NCBI RefSeq assembly: GCF_009720145.1
Contig: NZ_CP046252.1
Coordinates: forward strand, 1,116,001-1,180,000
DNA: 64,000 bases
Direction of reading: 5' to 3'
Source of the DNA: Sphingobium sp. CAP-1
Lineage (GTDB): Bacteria > Pseudomonadota > Alphaproteobacteria > Sphingomonadales > Sphingomonadaceae
Shown: positions 27,362 through 36,116 of the stretch, piece by piece
Numbering within the stretch: the stretch's first letter is position 1
How the letters are laid out: each line of letters opens with the position of its first letter
Translations under genes and position numbers: made by a program
Notes under the pieces: generated by a model
What the model was told of the DNA's origin: nothing
Database searches by the model: none
What the model saw: only the letters and a program-made list of their open reading frames with translations

Positions 27362-28006
27362 TCACGGCGTGGCGGGATTGCCCGCCGCCAGCATCGCATC
27401 GATACGCGCGATGTTCGCTTCCAGTTCCGCCTTCACCTGGCTGCCGGCCGGCGCACTGGCCGCGAGCGGCGCCCACAGGTCGCGTGCCGCCTGCAACTGC
27501 CCGGCGCGGGCGAGCGCGAGGCCATAGAAATAGCGTGGCGCCGGCCCGGCCGGATCGATCGCCAGCGCGCGGCGATAGGCAAACTCTGCGCCGGGCGAAA
27601 TCACCCCGTCGCCATGGGCGATCAGCGCATTGCCCATGCCCAGCCAGAGATTGGCGTCGTCCGGCGAATCGCGCAGCCCCGACAACAGCACATTGGCCGC
27701 CTCCTTCGTCTTGCCCCGCCGCGCCAGGCCGTCGGACAGGATCAGCCATTGCGCCGCCGGGCCATAACGTTCGGCCAGCCCCCGGCGCTGTTCCGCCAGC
27801 TTCTCGTCAAACTTCCCGCCCTTGTCGTCCGCCACCTGACGCGGCGCGCCCGCCTGCCCCGGATGCCCCTGCCAGGCATAGCCGGCAAGGCCGAGCAACA
27901 GCGCGGCGGCGGTGATCTCCCGCGCCGACCTTGGAATGCGGCCGATCAGCAGCAGCGCGACAAAGGCCAGCGCCGCGAGGCCGAAGGCGATCACCCAGCC
28001 GGTCAT
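27362..28006 (-). CDS. ccmI: Cytochrome c maturation TPR protein CcmI/CycH-like
   Basis: A 214-residue protein with two N-terminal membrane helices (WVIAFGLAALAFVALLLIG and ITAAALLLGLAGYAW) and a periplasmic TPR domain (AAQWLILSDGLARRGKTKEAANVLL, then ANLWLGMGNALIAHG and FYGLALARAGQLQAARDLW). CcmI binds the C-terminus of apocytochrome c and hands it to the CcmFH ligase. This copy is shorter than classic CcmI but is in the right place, overlapping the ccmH start-to-stop junction by 4 nt as last gene of the operon. Confidence 0.85.
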   Translation of the reverse strand: MTGWVIAFGLAALAFVALLLIGRIPRSAREITAAALLLGLAGYAWQGHPGQAGAPRQVADDKGGKFDEKLAEQRRGLAERYGPAAQWLILSDGLARRGKTKEAANVLLSGLRDSPDDANLWLGMGNALIAHGDGVISPGAEFAYRRALAIDPAGPAPRYFYGLALARAGQLQAARDLWAPLAASAPAGSQVKAELEANIARIDAMLAAGNPATP

Positions 28007-28413
28007 GGCCGCTTCCTCCGCTTGATTCGCCCGCGCAGCAGCATCAGCCCCAGTCCCAGCAGCAGCAAGGGCGCGGCCCAGAGCGGCCAGAGAATCGGCG
28101 CGGCGGTGGGTTCATAGCTGACCCAGTCGCCATAGCGGGAAATCAGCCAGGACCGGATCGCCTCCGGCTGCTCCCCCGCCATGATCCGCTCGCGAATCTG
28201 CGATCGCATGTCGCCGGCCATGCTGGCGCCCGAATCAGCGATCGACTGGCTCTGGCAGGTGAGGCAGCGGATGGTTTCCATCAGCGCCTTGGCCTTGCGT
28301 TCTTGGCGCTCGTCCGGGATCTGCCGGTCGGCCCAGGGCGCGGGCGGCAGCGCGGTTTGCGCGGCGAGCGGCACGGCGACAAGTGCCAGCAACAGGGCAG
28401 GAAACAGCCTCAT
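28003..28413 (-). CDS. ccmH: Cytochrome c-type biogenesis protein CcmH
   Basis: A 136-residue periplasmic thiol protein. A signal peptide (MRLFPALLLALVAVPLAAQ) is followed by the active motif IRCLTCQSQSIADS and a C-terminal membrane anchor (ILWPLWAAPLLLLGLGLMLL) with a basic tail. It keeps the apocytochrome CXXCH cysteines reduced for haem attachment. ATG 28413 overlaps the ccmG stop (ATGA). Confidence 0.95.
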   Translation of the reverse strand: MRLFPALLLALVAVPLAAQTALPPAPWADRQIPDERQERKAKALMETIRCLTCQSQSIADSGASMAGDMRSQIRERIMAGEQPEAIRSWLISRYGDWVSYEPTAAPILWPLWAAPLLLLGLGLMLLRGRIKRRKRP

Positions 28414-28937
28414 TGCGCGTCCCTCAGCCGGTCGAGGATCATCGGCACATCGTCGGCGCGAATGTCGCCAATATGCTGATAGGCGATCCGTCCCTTGCCA
28501 TCGATGACGAAGGTTTCCGGCACCCCCGACGATCCAAGCGCGATCTGCACCCCGCTGCGCGCGTCGAGGCCGATGCGGGCATAGGGATTGCCATAGCGTT
28601 TGAGGAAAGCATCGACATCCGGCCGGGCATCCCGAATCGCAATGGCGTCGATTTCCACGCCCGCCTGTTTCAGCGCCATCAGTTGCGGCGCTTCGGCGGC
28701 GCAGGGGACGCACCAACTGGCGAAGATGTTGAGCAGGCGTGGCCGTCCGGTGGCGAGGTCGGCGCTGACCAGCGCCGGGCGATCGCTCGCACCCGCCGGC
28801 AGGGTGAAGGCGGGGAGCGGCTGGCCGACCAGCCGTGAATGGATGATGCGATCGTCGGGCTGAAACAGCCCGCTGGCGAACAGGCCGATAAAGGCCAGGA
28901 ACAAAGCGAGCGGCAGCCAGATCCAGAGCTTCTTCAT
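28410..28937 (-). CDS. ccmG: Thiol:disulfide interchange protein CcmG/DsbE
   Basis: A 175-residue membrane-anchored thioredoxin-fold protein. The N-terminal anchor is KKLWIWLPLALFLAFIGLFA, and the active site is FASWCVPCAAEAP, then the cis-proline loop SSGVPETFVID. It supplies reductant to CcmH in the periplasm. ATG 28937 overlaps the ccmF stop by 4 nt; the longer frame to 29066 lies within ccmF. Confidence 0.95.
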   Translation of the reverse strand: MKKLWIWLPLALFLAFIGLFASGLFQPDDRIIHSRLVGQPLPAFTLPAGASDRPALVSADLATGRPRLLNIFASWCVPCAAEAPQLMALKQAGVEIDAIAIRDARPDVDAFLKRYGNPYARIGLDARSGVQIALGSSGVPETFVIDGKGRIAYQHIGDIRADDVPMILDRLRDAQ

Positions 28938-30862
28938 GCCATCGCCCTCCGGCTGCGCCATTTCATCAGCCATCCACGTCGTTCGCGCCCGACCAGCGCC
29001 AGCGCGCCACCCAGCGCGATCATCACGCCGCCCAGCCAGATCAGCGTGACGAAGGGCTTCCACCAAATGCGCAATTGCCAGCGATTGCCCTCCACTTCCT
29101 CACCCAGCACGACGTAAAGCTGGCCGTTCCAGCGGGTCAGCAAGGCCGCCTCGCTGGTGGTGGTCGGCGGTGAGGAGAAGAAGCGCGACTGCGGGCGGAT
29201 GAGCGTCGGCGCGCCGCCGCGATCGACCGTCATGTCGGCCTGAAGCGCGGTCCAATTGTCGCCGGCGATCGGCATGATCCGGTCGAACCGGATCGTCCAA
29301 CCAGCGGTCTGGATCATGTCGCCGGGCCGGGCGGCCACCAGCTTCTCGACCGTGAAAGCCGAATCGCAGGCCATGCCGGCCAGGCTGACGGCGCAGCCCA
29401 GATGCGCGATCACCATGCCCCAGGTAAAAAGCGGGGTGCGCCACAGGTTGCGCTTCCACAGCGGCGCGATGCTCGCCGCGCCCACCGACAGCGCGATGAC
29501 GAGGCCAAGGAAAGGCAGAATGCCGATCCGGCCCCAGGCCAGCACGGCCAATGATCCGACCGCAATAATGGCGATCACGACGGGGACGATGAGCCGCCTG
29601 CCGACTGCCGCGGCGCGATCCCGCCGCCAGCGGGTCAGCGGCCCGGCCGCCAGCACGACCATCAGCGCCAGCGCCAGCGGCCCGGCAATCCGGTCGAAAT
29701 AGGGCGCGCCGACCGATACCTTATGGCCAAAGGCTTCGGTCATCAGCGGATAGAGGGTGCCGATCAGCACAATGCCCAATATGACCGAAAGCAGCAGATT
29801 GTTGGCGACCAGCATCGTCTCGCGGCTGACCAGTTCGAACGGCGCGCCTTCGCGCACCGATCCGATCCGCCAGCCGAACAGCGCCAGCGCCCCGCCGATA
29901 TAGATCGCCAGCAGCGCGAGAATGAAGCTGCCGCGCGCAGGATCGACAGCGAAAGCATGAACGCTGGTGAGGATGCCCGACCGGACGAGGAAGGTGCCGA
30001 CCATCGACATGGAGAAGGCGATCACCGCCAGCATGATGGTCCAGGCGCGCAGCGCATCGCGAGTCGCCAGCACAGTCACGCTATGCAGCAGCGCGGTCGC
30101 CGCCAGCCAAGGCATCAGCGACGCGTTCTCGACCGGGTCCCAGAACCACCAGCCGCCCCAGCCCAGCTCATAATAGGCCCAATAGCTGCCCGCCGTAATG
30201 CCCAGCGTCAGCAGTACCCAGGCCGCCAGCACCCATGGCCGCATCGCGCGCGCGAAGGCGGCGTCCACCTGCCGCGTCAACAGCGCGCCGATCGCGAAGG
30301 AGAAGGCGACCGACAGGCCGACATAGCCCAGATAAAGGGTCGGCGGATGGAAGGCGAGGCCGGGGTCTTGCAGCAGTGGATTCAACCCCTGCCCGTCCGC
30401 CGGCGGCTGCGCGATCCGCGCGAAGGGATTGGAGGAAAAGAGCAGAAAGGCGTAGAAGCCAAGCGAAATCGCCGCCTGCCCGCCCAGTGTCGCCATATGC
30501 GCGGCGCGGGTCAGCGCGCGCTCAAACAGGGCGACGGCGGCGCCGGCGACGCCCATCACCGTCACCCACAGCAGCATCGACCCTTCATGATTGCCCCAGG
30601 TGCCTGCAAATTTATAGAGCCACGGCTTCATCGAATGGCTGTTGGTCGCGACCAGCAACACCGACATGTCGGACCGCAGGAACAGAGCGACGAGCAGCGC
30701 GAAGGCGGTCGCCGTCAGAACGCCCTGTGCCACGGCGGCGGGGCGGACGGCGGCGAGCAGTTCAGGCTTGCCGCCCCTGAGGCCGACAAAGGTGAGCAGC
30801 AATTGCAATAACGCCAGCGCCGCGGCAAGCCAAAGCGCGGCAAGGCCGGTTTCGGCAATCAT
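28934..30862 (-). CDS. ccmF: Haem lyase CcmF
   Basis: A 642-residue polytopic membrane protein, the core of the cytochrome c haem ligase. The WWD domain reads ELGWGGWWFWDPVENASLMPWL, with ATALLHS and further periplasmic histidines on both sides, and roughly 14 hydrophobic segments. The length is normal. It is separated from ccmE upstream by 160 nt that hold a repeat element, while downstream genes overlap, so ccmFGHI may be partly uncoupled from ccmCDE. Confidence 0.96.
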   Translation of the reverse strand: MIAETGLAALWLAAALALLQLLLTFVGLRGGKPELLAAVRPAAVAQGVLTATAFALLVALFLRSDMSVLLVATNSHSMKPWLYKFAGTWGNHEGSMLLWVTVMGVAGAAVALFERALTRAAHMATLGGQAAISLGFYAFLLFSSNPFARIAQPPADGQGLNPLLQDPGLAFHPPTLYLGYVGLSVAFSFAIGALLTRQVDAAFARAMRPWVLAAWVLLTLGITAGSYWAYYELGWGGWWFWDPVENASLMPWLAATALLHSVTVLATRDALRAWTIMLAVIAFSMSMVGTFLVRSGILTSVHAFAVDPARGSFILALLAIYIGGALALFGWRIGSVREGAPFELVSRETMLVANNLLLSVILGIVLIGTLYPLMTEAFGHKVSVGAPYFDRIAGPLALALMVVLAAGPLTRWRRDRAAAVGRRLIVPVVIAIIAVGSLAVLAWGRIGILPFLGLVIALSVGAASIAPLWKRNLWRTPLFTWGMVIAHLGCAVSLAGMACDSAFTVEKLVAARPGDMIQTAGWTIRFDRIMPIAGDNWTALQADMTVDRGGAPTLIRPQSRFFSSPPTTTSEAALLTRWNGQLYVVLGEEVEGNRWQLRIWWKPFVTLIWLGGVMIALGGALALVGRERRGWLMKWRSRRAMA

Positions 30863-30887
30863 CGGGACTCACTCCCATAAACCGCAA

Positions 30888-31000
30888 CGTCATGCTGAAC
30901 TTGTTTCAGCATCCATTTCGCTACCGAGAGCGAAGGCCCGTGCAGATGGATGGACCCTGAACCGAAGGTCGGCGCCAGCCAAACAGGTTCAGGGCGACGA
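30888..31000. repeat. Inverted pair of palindromic repeats (family C, REPIN-like) inside the ccm operon
   Basis: The left unit (30888-30915) contains ATGCTGAA/TTCAGCAT; the right unit contains CCCTGAACC (30955-30963) and GGTTCAGGG (30986-30994). Read on the opposite strand, the right unit resembles the left, with an extra insert of about 18 nt. Between them is a TTCGCT/AGCGAA hairpin. The element lies between ccmE and ccmF. Confidence 0.7.
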
Positions 31001-31022
31001 TGATTGAGGAGCCGGTCGATCC

Positions 31023-31469
31023 TCACCGCTCCGCCTTCATCTCATGGGTCGCTTCATTATAACTCATACCCTCCAGCTCGCGGGGCATATAGCGTTCGTC
31101 ATGCTTGGCGAGCAGGTTGGTGGCGACGAACATACCCTTGTCGTCGAACGCCCCTTCGGCCACGACCCCGCTGCCTTCCTTGAACAGGTCGGGCGCAATG
31201 CCGCTGAAGGTGGCGGGCACGGTCGCCTTGCCGTCGGTCACGTCGAAGCGAATGGTGACGCCGTCGACCGCGCGCTTCAGGCTGCCCTTGACCACCATGC
31301 CGCCCAGGCGGATCGCCTTGCCCGGCTCCACGCCTTTGGTTTTCACATCGTTCGGCGCATAGAAATAGGCGGCTTCATCCTTGAGCGCCGACACCGCCAG
31401 CAGGCCCGCGCCGATGATCGCCACCAGCGCAGCCAGCGCCAGGATCAACCGTTGATGCTTTGCTTTCAT
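31023..31469 (-). CDS. ccmE: Cytochrome c-type haem chaperone CcmE
   Basis: A 148-residue membrane-anchored haem chaperone. An N-terminal helix (LILALAALVAIIGAGLLAVSAL) is followed by an OB-fold domain with RLGGMVVKGSLKR and VTDGKATVPATFSGIAPDLF. The covalent haem histidine is in LLAKHDERYMP, with the following tyrosine. It receives haem from CcmC and passes it to CcmF. It follows ccmD by 10 nt. Confidence 0.95.
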   Translation of the reverse strand: MKAKHQRLILALAALVAIIGAGLLAVSALKDEAAYFYAPNDVKTKGVEPGKAIRLGGMVVKGSLKRAVDGVTIRFDVTDGKATVPATFSGIAPDLFKEGSGVVAEGAFDDKGMFVATNLLAKHDERYMPRELEGMSYNEATHEMKAER

Positions 31470-31479
31470 GTCCGGGCCT

Positions 31480-31611
31480 TCATGACCGGCCCGACAGATT
31501 TTCGGCCGCGCGTTCAGCGCCGCGCATGGCGCGCCAACTCACCATGCTGACAAGCCCGGTGCCGATGGCCGTCACCGCATAGGCGGCGATCACGAAAGCC
31601 CACTGGTTCAT
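31480..31611 (-). CDS. ccmD: Haem exporter small subunit CcmD (43 residues)
   Basis: A very short gene missed by length cut-offs. ATG 31611 follows the ccmC stop by one base, with GAGAGGAT as ribosome site. The product is one membrane helix (WAFVIAAYAVTAIGTGLVSMV) followed by a basic cytoplasmic tail (SWRAMRGAER). CcmD bridges CcmC and holo-CcmE during haem release. Size, topology and position between ccmC and ccmE identify it. Confidence 0.88.
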   Translation of the reverse strand: MNQWAFVIAAYAVTAIGTGLVSMVSWRAMRGAERAAENLSGRS

Positions 31612-31612
31612 T

Positions 31613-32335
31613 CTATCCTCTCGCAAGACGCTGCATCCGCGCCTCGACCTTGTTCTGCGCCAATATCGCCCGCATCCGCATCAGCACGATCGCCCCGAAC
31701 CAGAGCGAGAAGCCCAGCAGCGTCAATCCCAGCGGCCACAGCAGCGACCCGTCGATGCTGGAACCGCGCAAGGTGATGCTCGGTCCCTGATGCAGGCTGT
31801 TCCACCACACGACCGATCGATTGATGATCGGAATATTGACCGCGCCCACCAGCCCGAAAATAGCGGTCACGCGGCTGACCCCCCCTTGCCCATCCCGCGC
31901 GCTGGCGTTGGCAAGCGCGATATAACCGAGATAGAGGAAGAGCAGCACCAGCATGGATGTCATGCGCCCGTCCCATTCCCACCATGTCCCCCAGGTCGGA
32001 CGACCCCAGATCGATCCGGTCATCAGGCAGATGGCGGTGAACAGCGCCCCCGGCGCGGCGATCGCGCGGCCGGCAATGGCGGCCAGCGGATGCCGCCAGA
32101 CCAGTTGCATCAGCGCGGCGACAGCGATCCCGGTCCAGCCGCCCATGCCGAGCCAGGCGGCGGGCACATGGATATAGAGAATGCGTACCGTCTGCCCTTG
32201 CAGATAATCGGCGGGCGTCAGGAAGAGGCCGCAGGCACAGCCAGTCAGGATCAGCGCCAGCCCCGGCCAGAACAGCCAGCCGGTCAGCGGACGCGCGATC
32301 TTCAGGAAGCGGGCGGGATTGGCGAAACGATGCAT
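31613..32335 (-). CDS. ccmC: Haem transport/attachment protein CcmC
   Basis: A 240-residue six-TM protein that attaches haem to CcmE. The WWD motif reads SIWGRPTWGTWWEWDGRMTS, with histidine-bearing loops before (RILYIHVPAAW) and after (VVWWNSLHQG). ATG 32335 gives MHRFANPARFLKIARPLTGW, the usual length; the open frame continues upstream to 32458 without support. First gene of the ccm block; ccmA and ccmB are not in the window. Confidence 0.94.
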   Translation of the reverse strand: MHRFANPARFLKIARPLTGWLFWPGLALILTGCACGLFLTPADYLQGQTVRILYIHVPAAWLGMGGWTGIAVAALMQLVWRHPLAAIAGRAIAAPGALFTAICLMTGSIWGRPTWGTWWEWDGRMTSMLVLLFLYLGYIALANASARDGQGGVSRVTAIFGLVGAVNIPIINRSVVWWNSLHQGPSITLRGSSIDGSLLWPLGLTLLGFSLWFGAIVLMRMRAILAQNKVEARMQRLARG

Positions 32336-32530
32336 CAGGGCTGCGTGTGTAGCGACGAGCGATGCGCTGCGCCAGTAGGGCGTTTTGCCGATAGTCAAAC
32401 CAGTGAAACGCAGCGTTGCCACCGGCCACCATGCTTTTTTATGACAGGGAGGCGACAAACCGACCTTTACGCACTATATGCGCGCACAAGAGACGCCCCT
32501 GGGTCGCACCATGGGTCGTCAGGAACGGCT

Positions 32531-34009
32531 ATGGAACCGCTCACACCCATGATTACGACCAACCCCTTCGACGACGACAAGTTGCGCGAGGAATGTGGCA
32601 TTTTCGGCGTTTCCGGTGGGGAAACGGCGTCTGCCATCGTCGCGCTCGGCCTTCACGCGCTCCAGCATCGGGGCCAGGAAGCCGCAGGCATCACTAGCTG
32701 GGACGGGCATGATTTCCATACCCACCGCGCAATGGGCCATGTGGCGGGCAATTTCGACCGGGACGAGGTGATTCGCGGCCTGCCGGGCGCCAGCGCCTGC
32801 GGCCATGTCCGCTATTCGACGACCGGCGAAACGTCGCTGCGCAACGTCCAGCCGCTCTATGCGGAACTCAATTCGGGCGGGTTCGCGGTTGCCCATAATG
32901 GCAATATCTCCAACGCGATGAAGGTACGCCGCGAACTGATTCGCCGCGGCTCCATCTTCCAGTCGACCTCCGACACCGAAGTCATCATCCATCTGGTGGC
33001 GACCTCCAGCTATCGGACGCTGCTCGACAAGTTCATCGATGCGCTCAAGCAGATCGAGGGCGCCTATTCGCTGATCGTGATGACACCCGAAGGCATGATC
33101 GCCTGCCGTGATCCGCTGGGCATCCGCCCGCTGGTGATGGGCAAGCTGGGCGACGCCGTGATCTTCGCGTCGGAAACCGTGGCGTTCGACGTGGTCGGCG
33201 CGGACTATGTCCGCACTATCGATCCGGGCGAACTGGTGATCGTCACCAACGATGGTGAAATCCGCTCGCACCGCCCCTTCGGCGAAACGCACGCGCGCCC
33301 CTGCATTTTCGAGCATGTCTATTTCAGCCGCCCCGATTCGATCATCGACAATTCCAGCGTCTATTCCGTCCGCAAGGCGATCGGCGCGCAACTGGCGATC
33401 GAAAATCCGGTCGAGGCTGACTATGTCATCCCGGTCCCCGACAGCGGCGTGCCGGCAGCGATCGGCTATGCCCAGCAATCGGGCATTCCGTTCGAACTGG
33501 GCATCATCCGCTCGCATTATATCGGCCGCACCTTCATTCAGCCGGGCGACAAGGTCCGCCATCTCGGCGTGAAACTGAAGCATAACGCCAACCGCGCCCT
33601 GATCGAGGGCAAACGGATCGTGCTGATCGACGATTCGATCGTGCGCGGCACGACCTCCCTGAAGATCGTGCAGATGATGCGGGAGGCCGGCGCGGCCGAA
33701 GTGCATATGCGTATCGCGTCGCCGCCGACCAAGCATAGCTGCTTCTATGGCGTCGACACGCCCGAACGGACCAAGCTGCTGGCGCACAAGCTGGACATTG
33801 GCGGGATGCAGGATTTCATCCATGCCGACAGCCTGGCCTTCATTTCGATCAACGGCCTCTACAAGGCGCTGGGCGAAGCGAAGCGCGCGGACATTCGCCC
33901 GCAATATTGCGACGCCTGCTTCACCGGCGACTATCCCACCAAACTGACCGATCAGGACGATGCGGTGGTGACCAACCAGTTCGAACTGCTCGCCGAACGC
34001 GTGGTCTGA
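32531..34009 (+). CDS. purF: Amidophosphoribosyltransferase
   Basis: A 492-residue enzyme for the first step of purine synthesis: PRPP plus glutamine to phosphoribosylamine. The propeptide of 21 residues precedes Cys22 in KLREECGIFGV, the N-terminal nucleophile of the glutaminase domain. The PRPP loop is RIVLIDDSIVRGTTSLKIV. Cysteines in RPQYCDACFTGDYP near the C-terminus match the iron-sulfur type. ATG 32531 has AGGA 6 nt upstream; an ATG at 32549 would leave a shorter propeptide. The frame opens far upstream, antisense to ccmC. Confidence 0.97.
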   Translation: MEPLTPMITTNPFDDDKLREECGIFGVSGGETASAIVALGLHALQHRGQEAAGITSWDGHDFHTHRAMGHVAGNFDRDEVIRGLPGASACGHVRYSTTGETSLRNVQPLYAELNSGGFAVAHNGNISNAMKVRRELIRRGSIFQSTSDTEVIIHLVATSSYRTLLDKFIDALKQIEGAYSLIVMTPEGMIACRDPLGIRPLVMGKLGDAVIFASETVAFDVVGADYVRTIDPGELVIVTNDGEIRSHRPFGETHARPCIFEHVYFSRPDSIIDNSSVYSVRKAIGAQLAIENPVEADYVIPVPDSGVPAAIGYAQQSGIPFELGIIRSHYIGRTFIQPGDKVRHLGVKLKHNANRALIEGKRIVLIDDSIVRGTTSLKIVQMMREAGAAEVHMRIASPPTKHSCFYGVDTPERTKLLAHKLDIGGMQDFIHADSLAFISINGLYKALGEAKRADIRPQYCDACFTGDYPTKLTDQDDAVVTNQFELLAERVV

Positions 34010-34018
34010 CGGTTCTCC

Positions 34019-34050
34019 AGGGGCGGCCCGGCGTGGCCGCCCTTTCCTTT
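34019..34050 (+). terminator. Terminator after purF
   Basis: GGGCGGCC (34021-34028) and GGCCGCCC (34035-34042) with a 6-nt loop, followed by TTTCCTTTT. Confidence 0.8.
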
Positions 34051-34097
34051 TCCGCAATAAACAGGCTTCGGCGATCGACCGGAGCGATGGGAGTGCC

Positions 34098-34808
34098 ATG
34101 TCTGATCTTCCCCTTTCCGGCAAACTGGCTCTGGTAACCGGCGCGAGCCGGGGCATCGGCGCCGCGACGGCGCAGGCGCTGGCGGCCGCGGGCGCGCATG
34201 TCGTGCTGACGGCACGGACCAGCGGCGGACTGGAAGAGGTGGAAGAGCGCATCCATGCGGCTGGCGGCCATGCGACCATCGCGCCGCTCGACCTGACCGA
34301 TGGCGACAGCATCGGCCGGCTGGCGCAGGCGATCGGCGGGCGCTGGCAGGCGCTCGATATCCTGGTTCTGAACGCCGCAACCCTGGGTTCTCTGGCGGCT
34401 GTACAGGCGATCGATGCGAAGGAATTCGCACGGCTGCTGACTCTCAACATCAGCGCGCCACAGGCGCTGATCGCGGCGTTCGACGGGATGCTGCGCGCCA
34501 GCAGCGATGCGCGGATCGTGGCGCTGACCTCGTCGGTCACGACCCCGCGCGCCTATTGGGGTGCCTATGGCGCGTCCAAGGCGGCGCTGGAAACGCTGAT
34601 CGGCGCCTATGGCGAGGAAGTGAAAAACATTTCCGCCATCCGCACCCATATCGTCGATCCCGGCGCGACCCGCACCGCGATGCGCGCCCGCGCCTTCCCC
34701 GGCGAAGATCCGGCCAGCCTGAAAGGACCGGACGTGGTTGCCGACGCAATCGTCGGACTGGTCACGGCCGACACGCCGACCGGACATAAGGTACGGATCG
34801 AAGGCTAA
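34098..34808 (+). CDS. SDR family NAD(P)-dependent oxidoreductase
   Basis: A 236-residue short-chain dehydrogenase. The cofactor motif is ALVTGASRGIGAATAQAL, the NAG-type motif appears as LVLNAATLG, and the catalytic Ser and YxxxK are in ALTSSVTTP and YWGAYGASKAALE. The substrate is unknown; related genes sit behind purF in other sphingomonads and are annotated only as SDR. It ends with VRIEG, shorter than most SDRs (no extended C-terminal loop). It converges on cfa. Confidence 0.9.
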   Translation: MSDLPLSGKLALVTGASRGIGAATAQALAAAGAHVVLTARTSGGLEEVEERIHAAGGHATIAPLDLTDGDSIGRLAQAIGGRWQALDILVLNAATLGSLAAVQAIDAKEFARLLTLNISAPQALIAAFDGMLRASSDARIVALTSSVTTPRAYWGAYGASKAALETLIGAYGEEVKNISAIRTHIVDPGATRTAMRARAFPGEDPASLKGPDVVADAIVGLVTADTPTGHKVRIEG

Positions 34809-34814
34809 GCGCCA

Positions 34815-36080
34815 TCAGCCCGGCTTGACCAGCGTCACCTGCGCCACGTCGATCCCGCCGCCGCGAAAGCCGCCTTCGCAATAGCTGAGATAATAGCGCC
34901 ACAAGGCGACGAAATGCTGGTCGAAGCTGGCGGGCAACCGACCTTCCTCGATCGCCCGGTCGAACCGCTGGCGCCAGCGGCGCAGCGTCTCCGCATAGTG
35001 CAGGCCGAAGCGGTGAACATCGCGCCATTCCAGCCCCTGTTCCTCCGCCAGCGCCCGAAATCTGCTTTCGGAGATCAGCATCCCGCCAGGAAAAATATAG
35101 GTCTGAATGAAGTCCGCGCCGCGCGCATAGCCGTCGAAAATGGCGTCATCGATCAAAATATACTGGATCGCCGCCTTACCGCCGGGTTTCAACAGACGGT
35201 GAATCGCCGCCAGATAGGCGGGCCAGTAGCGTTGCCCCACCGCCTCCACCATCTCGACGCTGGCGATGGCATCATATTGCCCCTGCGCGTCGCGATAGTC
35301 GGTCAACAATATTGCCGCCCCAGACCCCAGCCGGTCGCGAGCATAGCCCGCCTGTTCGGTGGACAGGGTGAGGCCGGTATAGGACAGCGCCCGCCGCTCC
35401 ATCGCCTGTTCGGCAAGGCCGCCCCAACCGCAGCCAATTTCGAGCAACGCATCGCCATCCTTGAGGTCGAGCCGGTCGAGAATCGCATCGACCTTGCGCC
35501 GCTGGGCCAGTTCCAGACTTTCGATACGACTGTCAGGATCAAGGAACAAGGCACTGGAATAATGCATATGTTCGTCCAGCCAGAGGACGTAGAAATCATT
35601 CCCCAGATCATAATGATAGGCGATATTGTGGCGCGATCCGGCGCGGCTGTTGCGCCGCGCCATATGAGCGACGCGCCCAATCCACCGCGCCGGGCCACGC
35701 GGCCGGGCGGCCCGCCCCAGCGTCGCGGCGTTGCGCATGAACAGGGCAAAGAGCAGCACCGGGTCTGGGCTGGACCAGTGTCCCGCTGCCCAGGCCCGAT
35801 ACCAGCCGGACGATCCCCCGCTGGCCAGCCGGACCAGCGCGCGCCAGTCATGCAGGTCGACAATGCAGGATGGCCCGTCCGCCCGTCCACCGAGCAGCCG
35901 GCGCGTGCCGTCGGGCAGACTGGCCTCCAGCGCGCCCTGTTCCAGTCCCCGGTCAATCCGGTCGAGCATCTTGTGGAAAATCGGCGCAACCCAGCGCGCC
36001 GTCCGGCCCGGCATGCCGCTGCGGGGCGGATGGCGGACGGACAGGGCGCGTCGGCCGCGTCGGGGATCGGTCGCGTTCAT
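34815..36080 (-). CDS. cfa: Cyclopropane-fatty-acyl-phospholipid synthase family methyltransferase
   Basis: A 421-residue enzyme that adds a methylene from SAM to unsaturated phospholipid chains at the membrane. Recognised are HNIAYHYDLGNDFYVLWLDEHMHYSSALF, the SAM motif LLEIGCGWGGLAEQAM, and VEAVGQRYWPAYL with the SVEMVE segment. ATG 36080 was chosen because it is 36 nt after the phrB stop with AGGA upstream; the frame also runs 12 codons further. The pair phrB-cfa looks like one transcript. In Rhodobacter sphaeroides both functions belong to the singlet-oxygen (RpoE-ChrR) regulon, which suggests a light-stress role. Confidence 0.9.
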   Translation of the reverse strand: MNATDPRRGRRALSVRHPPRSGMPGRTARWVAPIFHKMLDRIDRGLEQGALEASLPDGTRRLLGGRADGPSCIVDLHDWRALVRLASGGSSGWYRAWAAGHWSSPDPVLLFALFMRNAATLGRAARPRGPARWIGRVAHMARRNSRAGSRHNIAYHYDLGNDFYVLWLDEHMHYSSALFLDPDSRIESLELAQRRKVDAILDRLDLKDGDALLEIGCGWGGLAEQAMERRALSYTGLTLSTEQAGYARDRLGSGAAILLTDYRDAQGQYDAIASVEMVEAVGQRYWPAYLAAIHRLLKPGGKAAIQYILIDDAIFDGYARGADFIQTYIFPGGMLISESRFRALAEEQGLEWRDVHRFGLHYAETLRRWRQRFDRAIEEGRLPASFDQHFVALWRYYLSYCEGGFRGGGIDVAQVTLVKPG

Positions 36081-36116
36081 GGAACCGATCCTGCAACAAG
36101 GTGAACGCGGCTGCAA

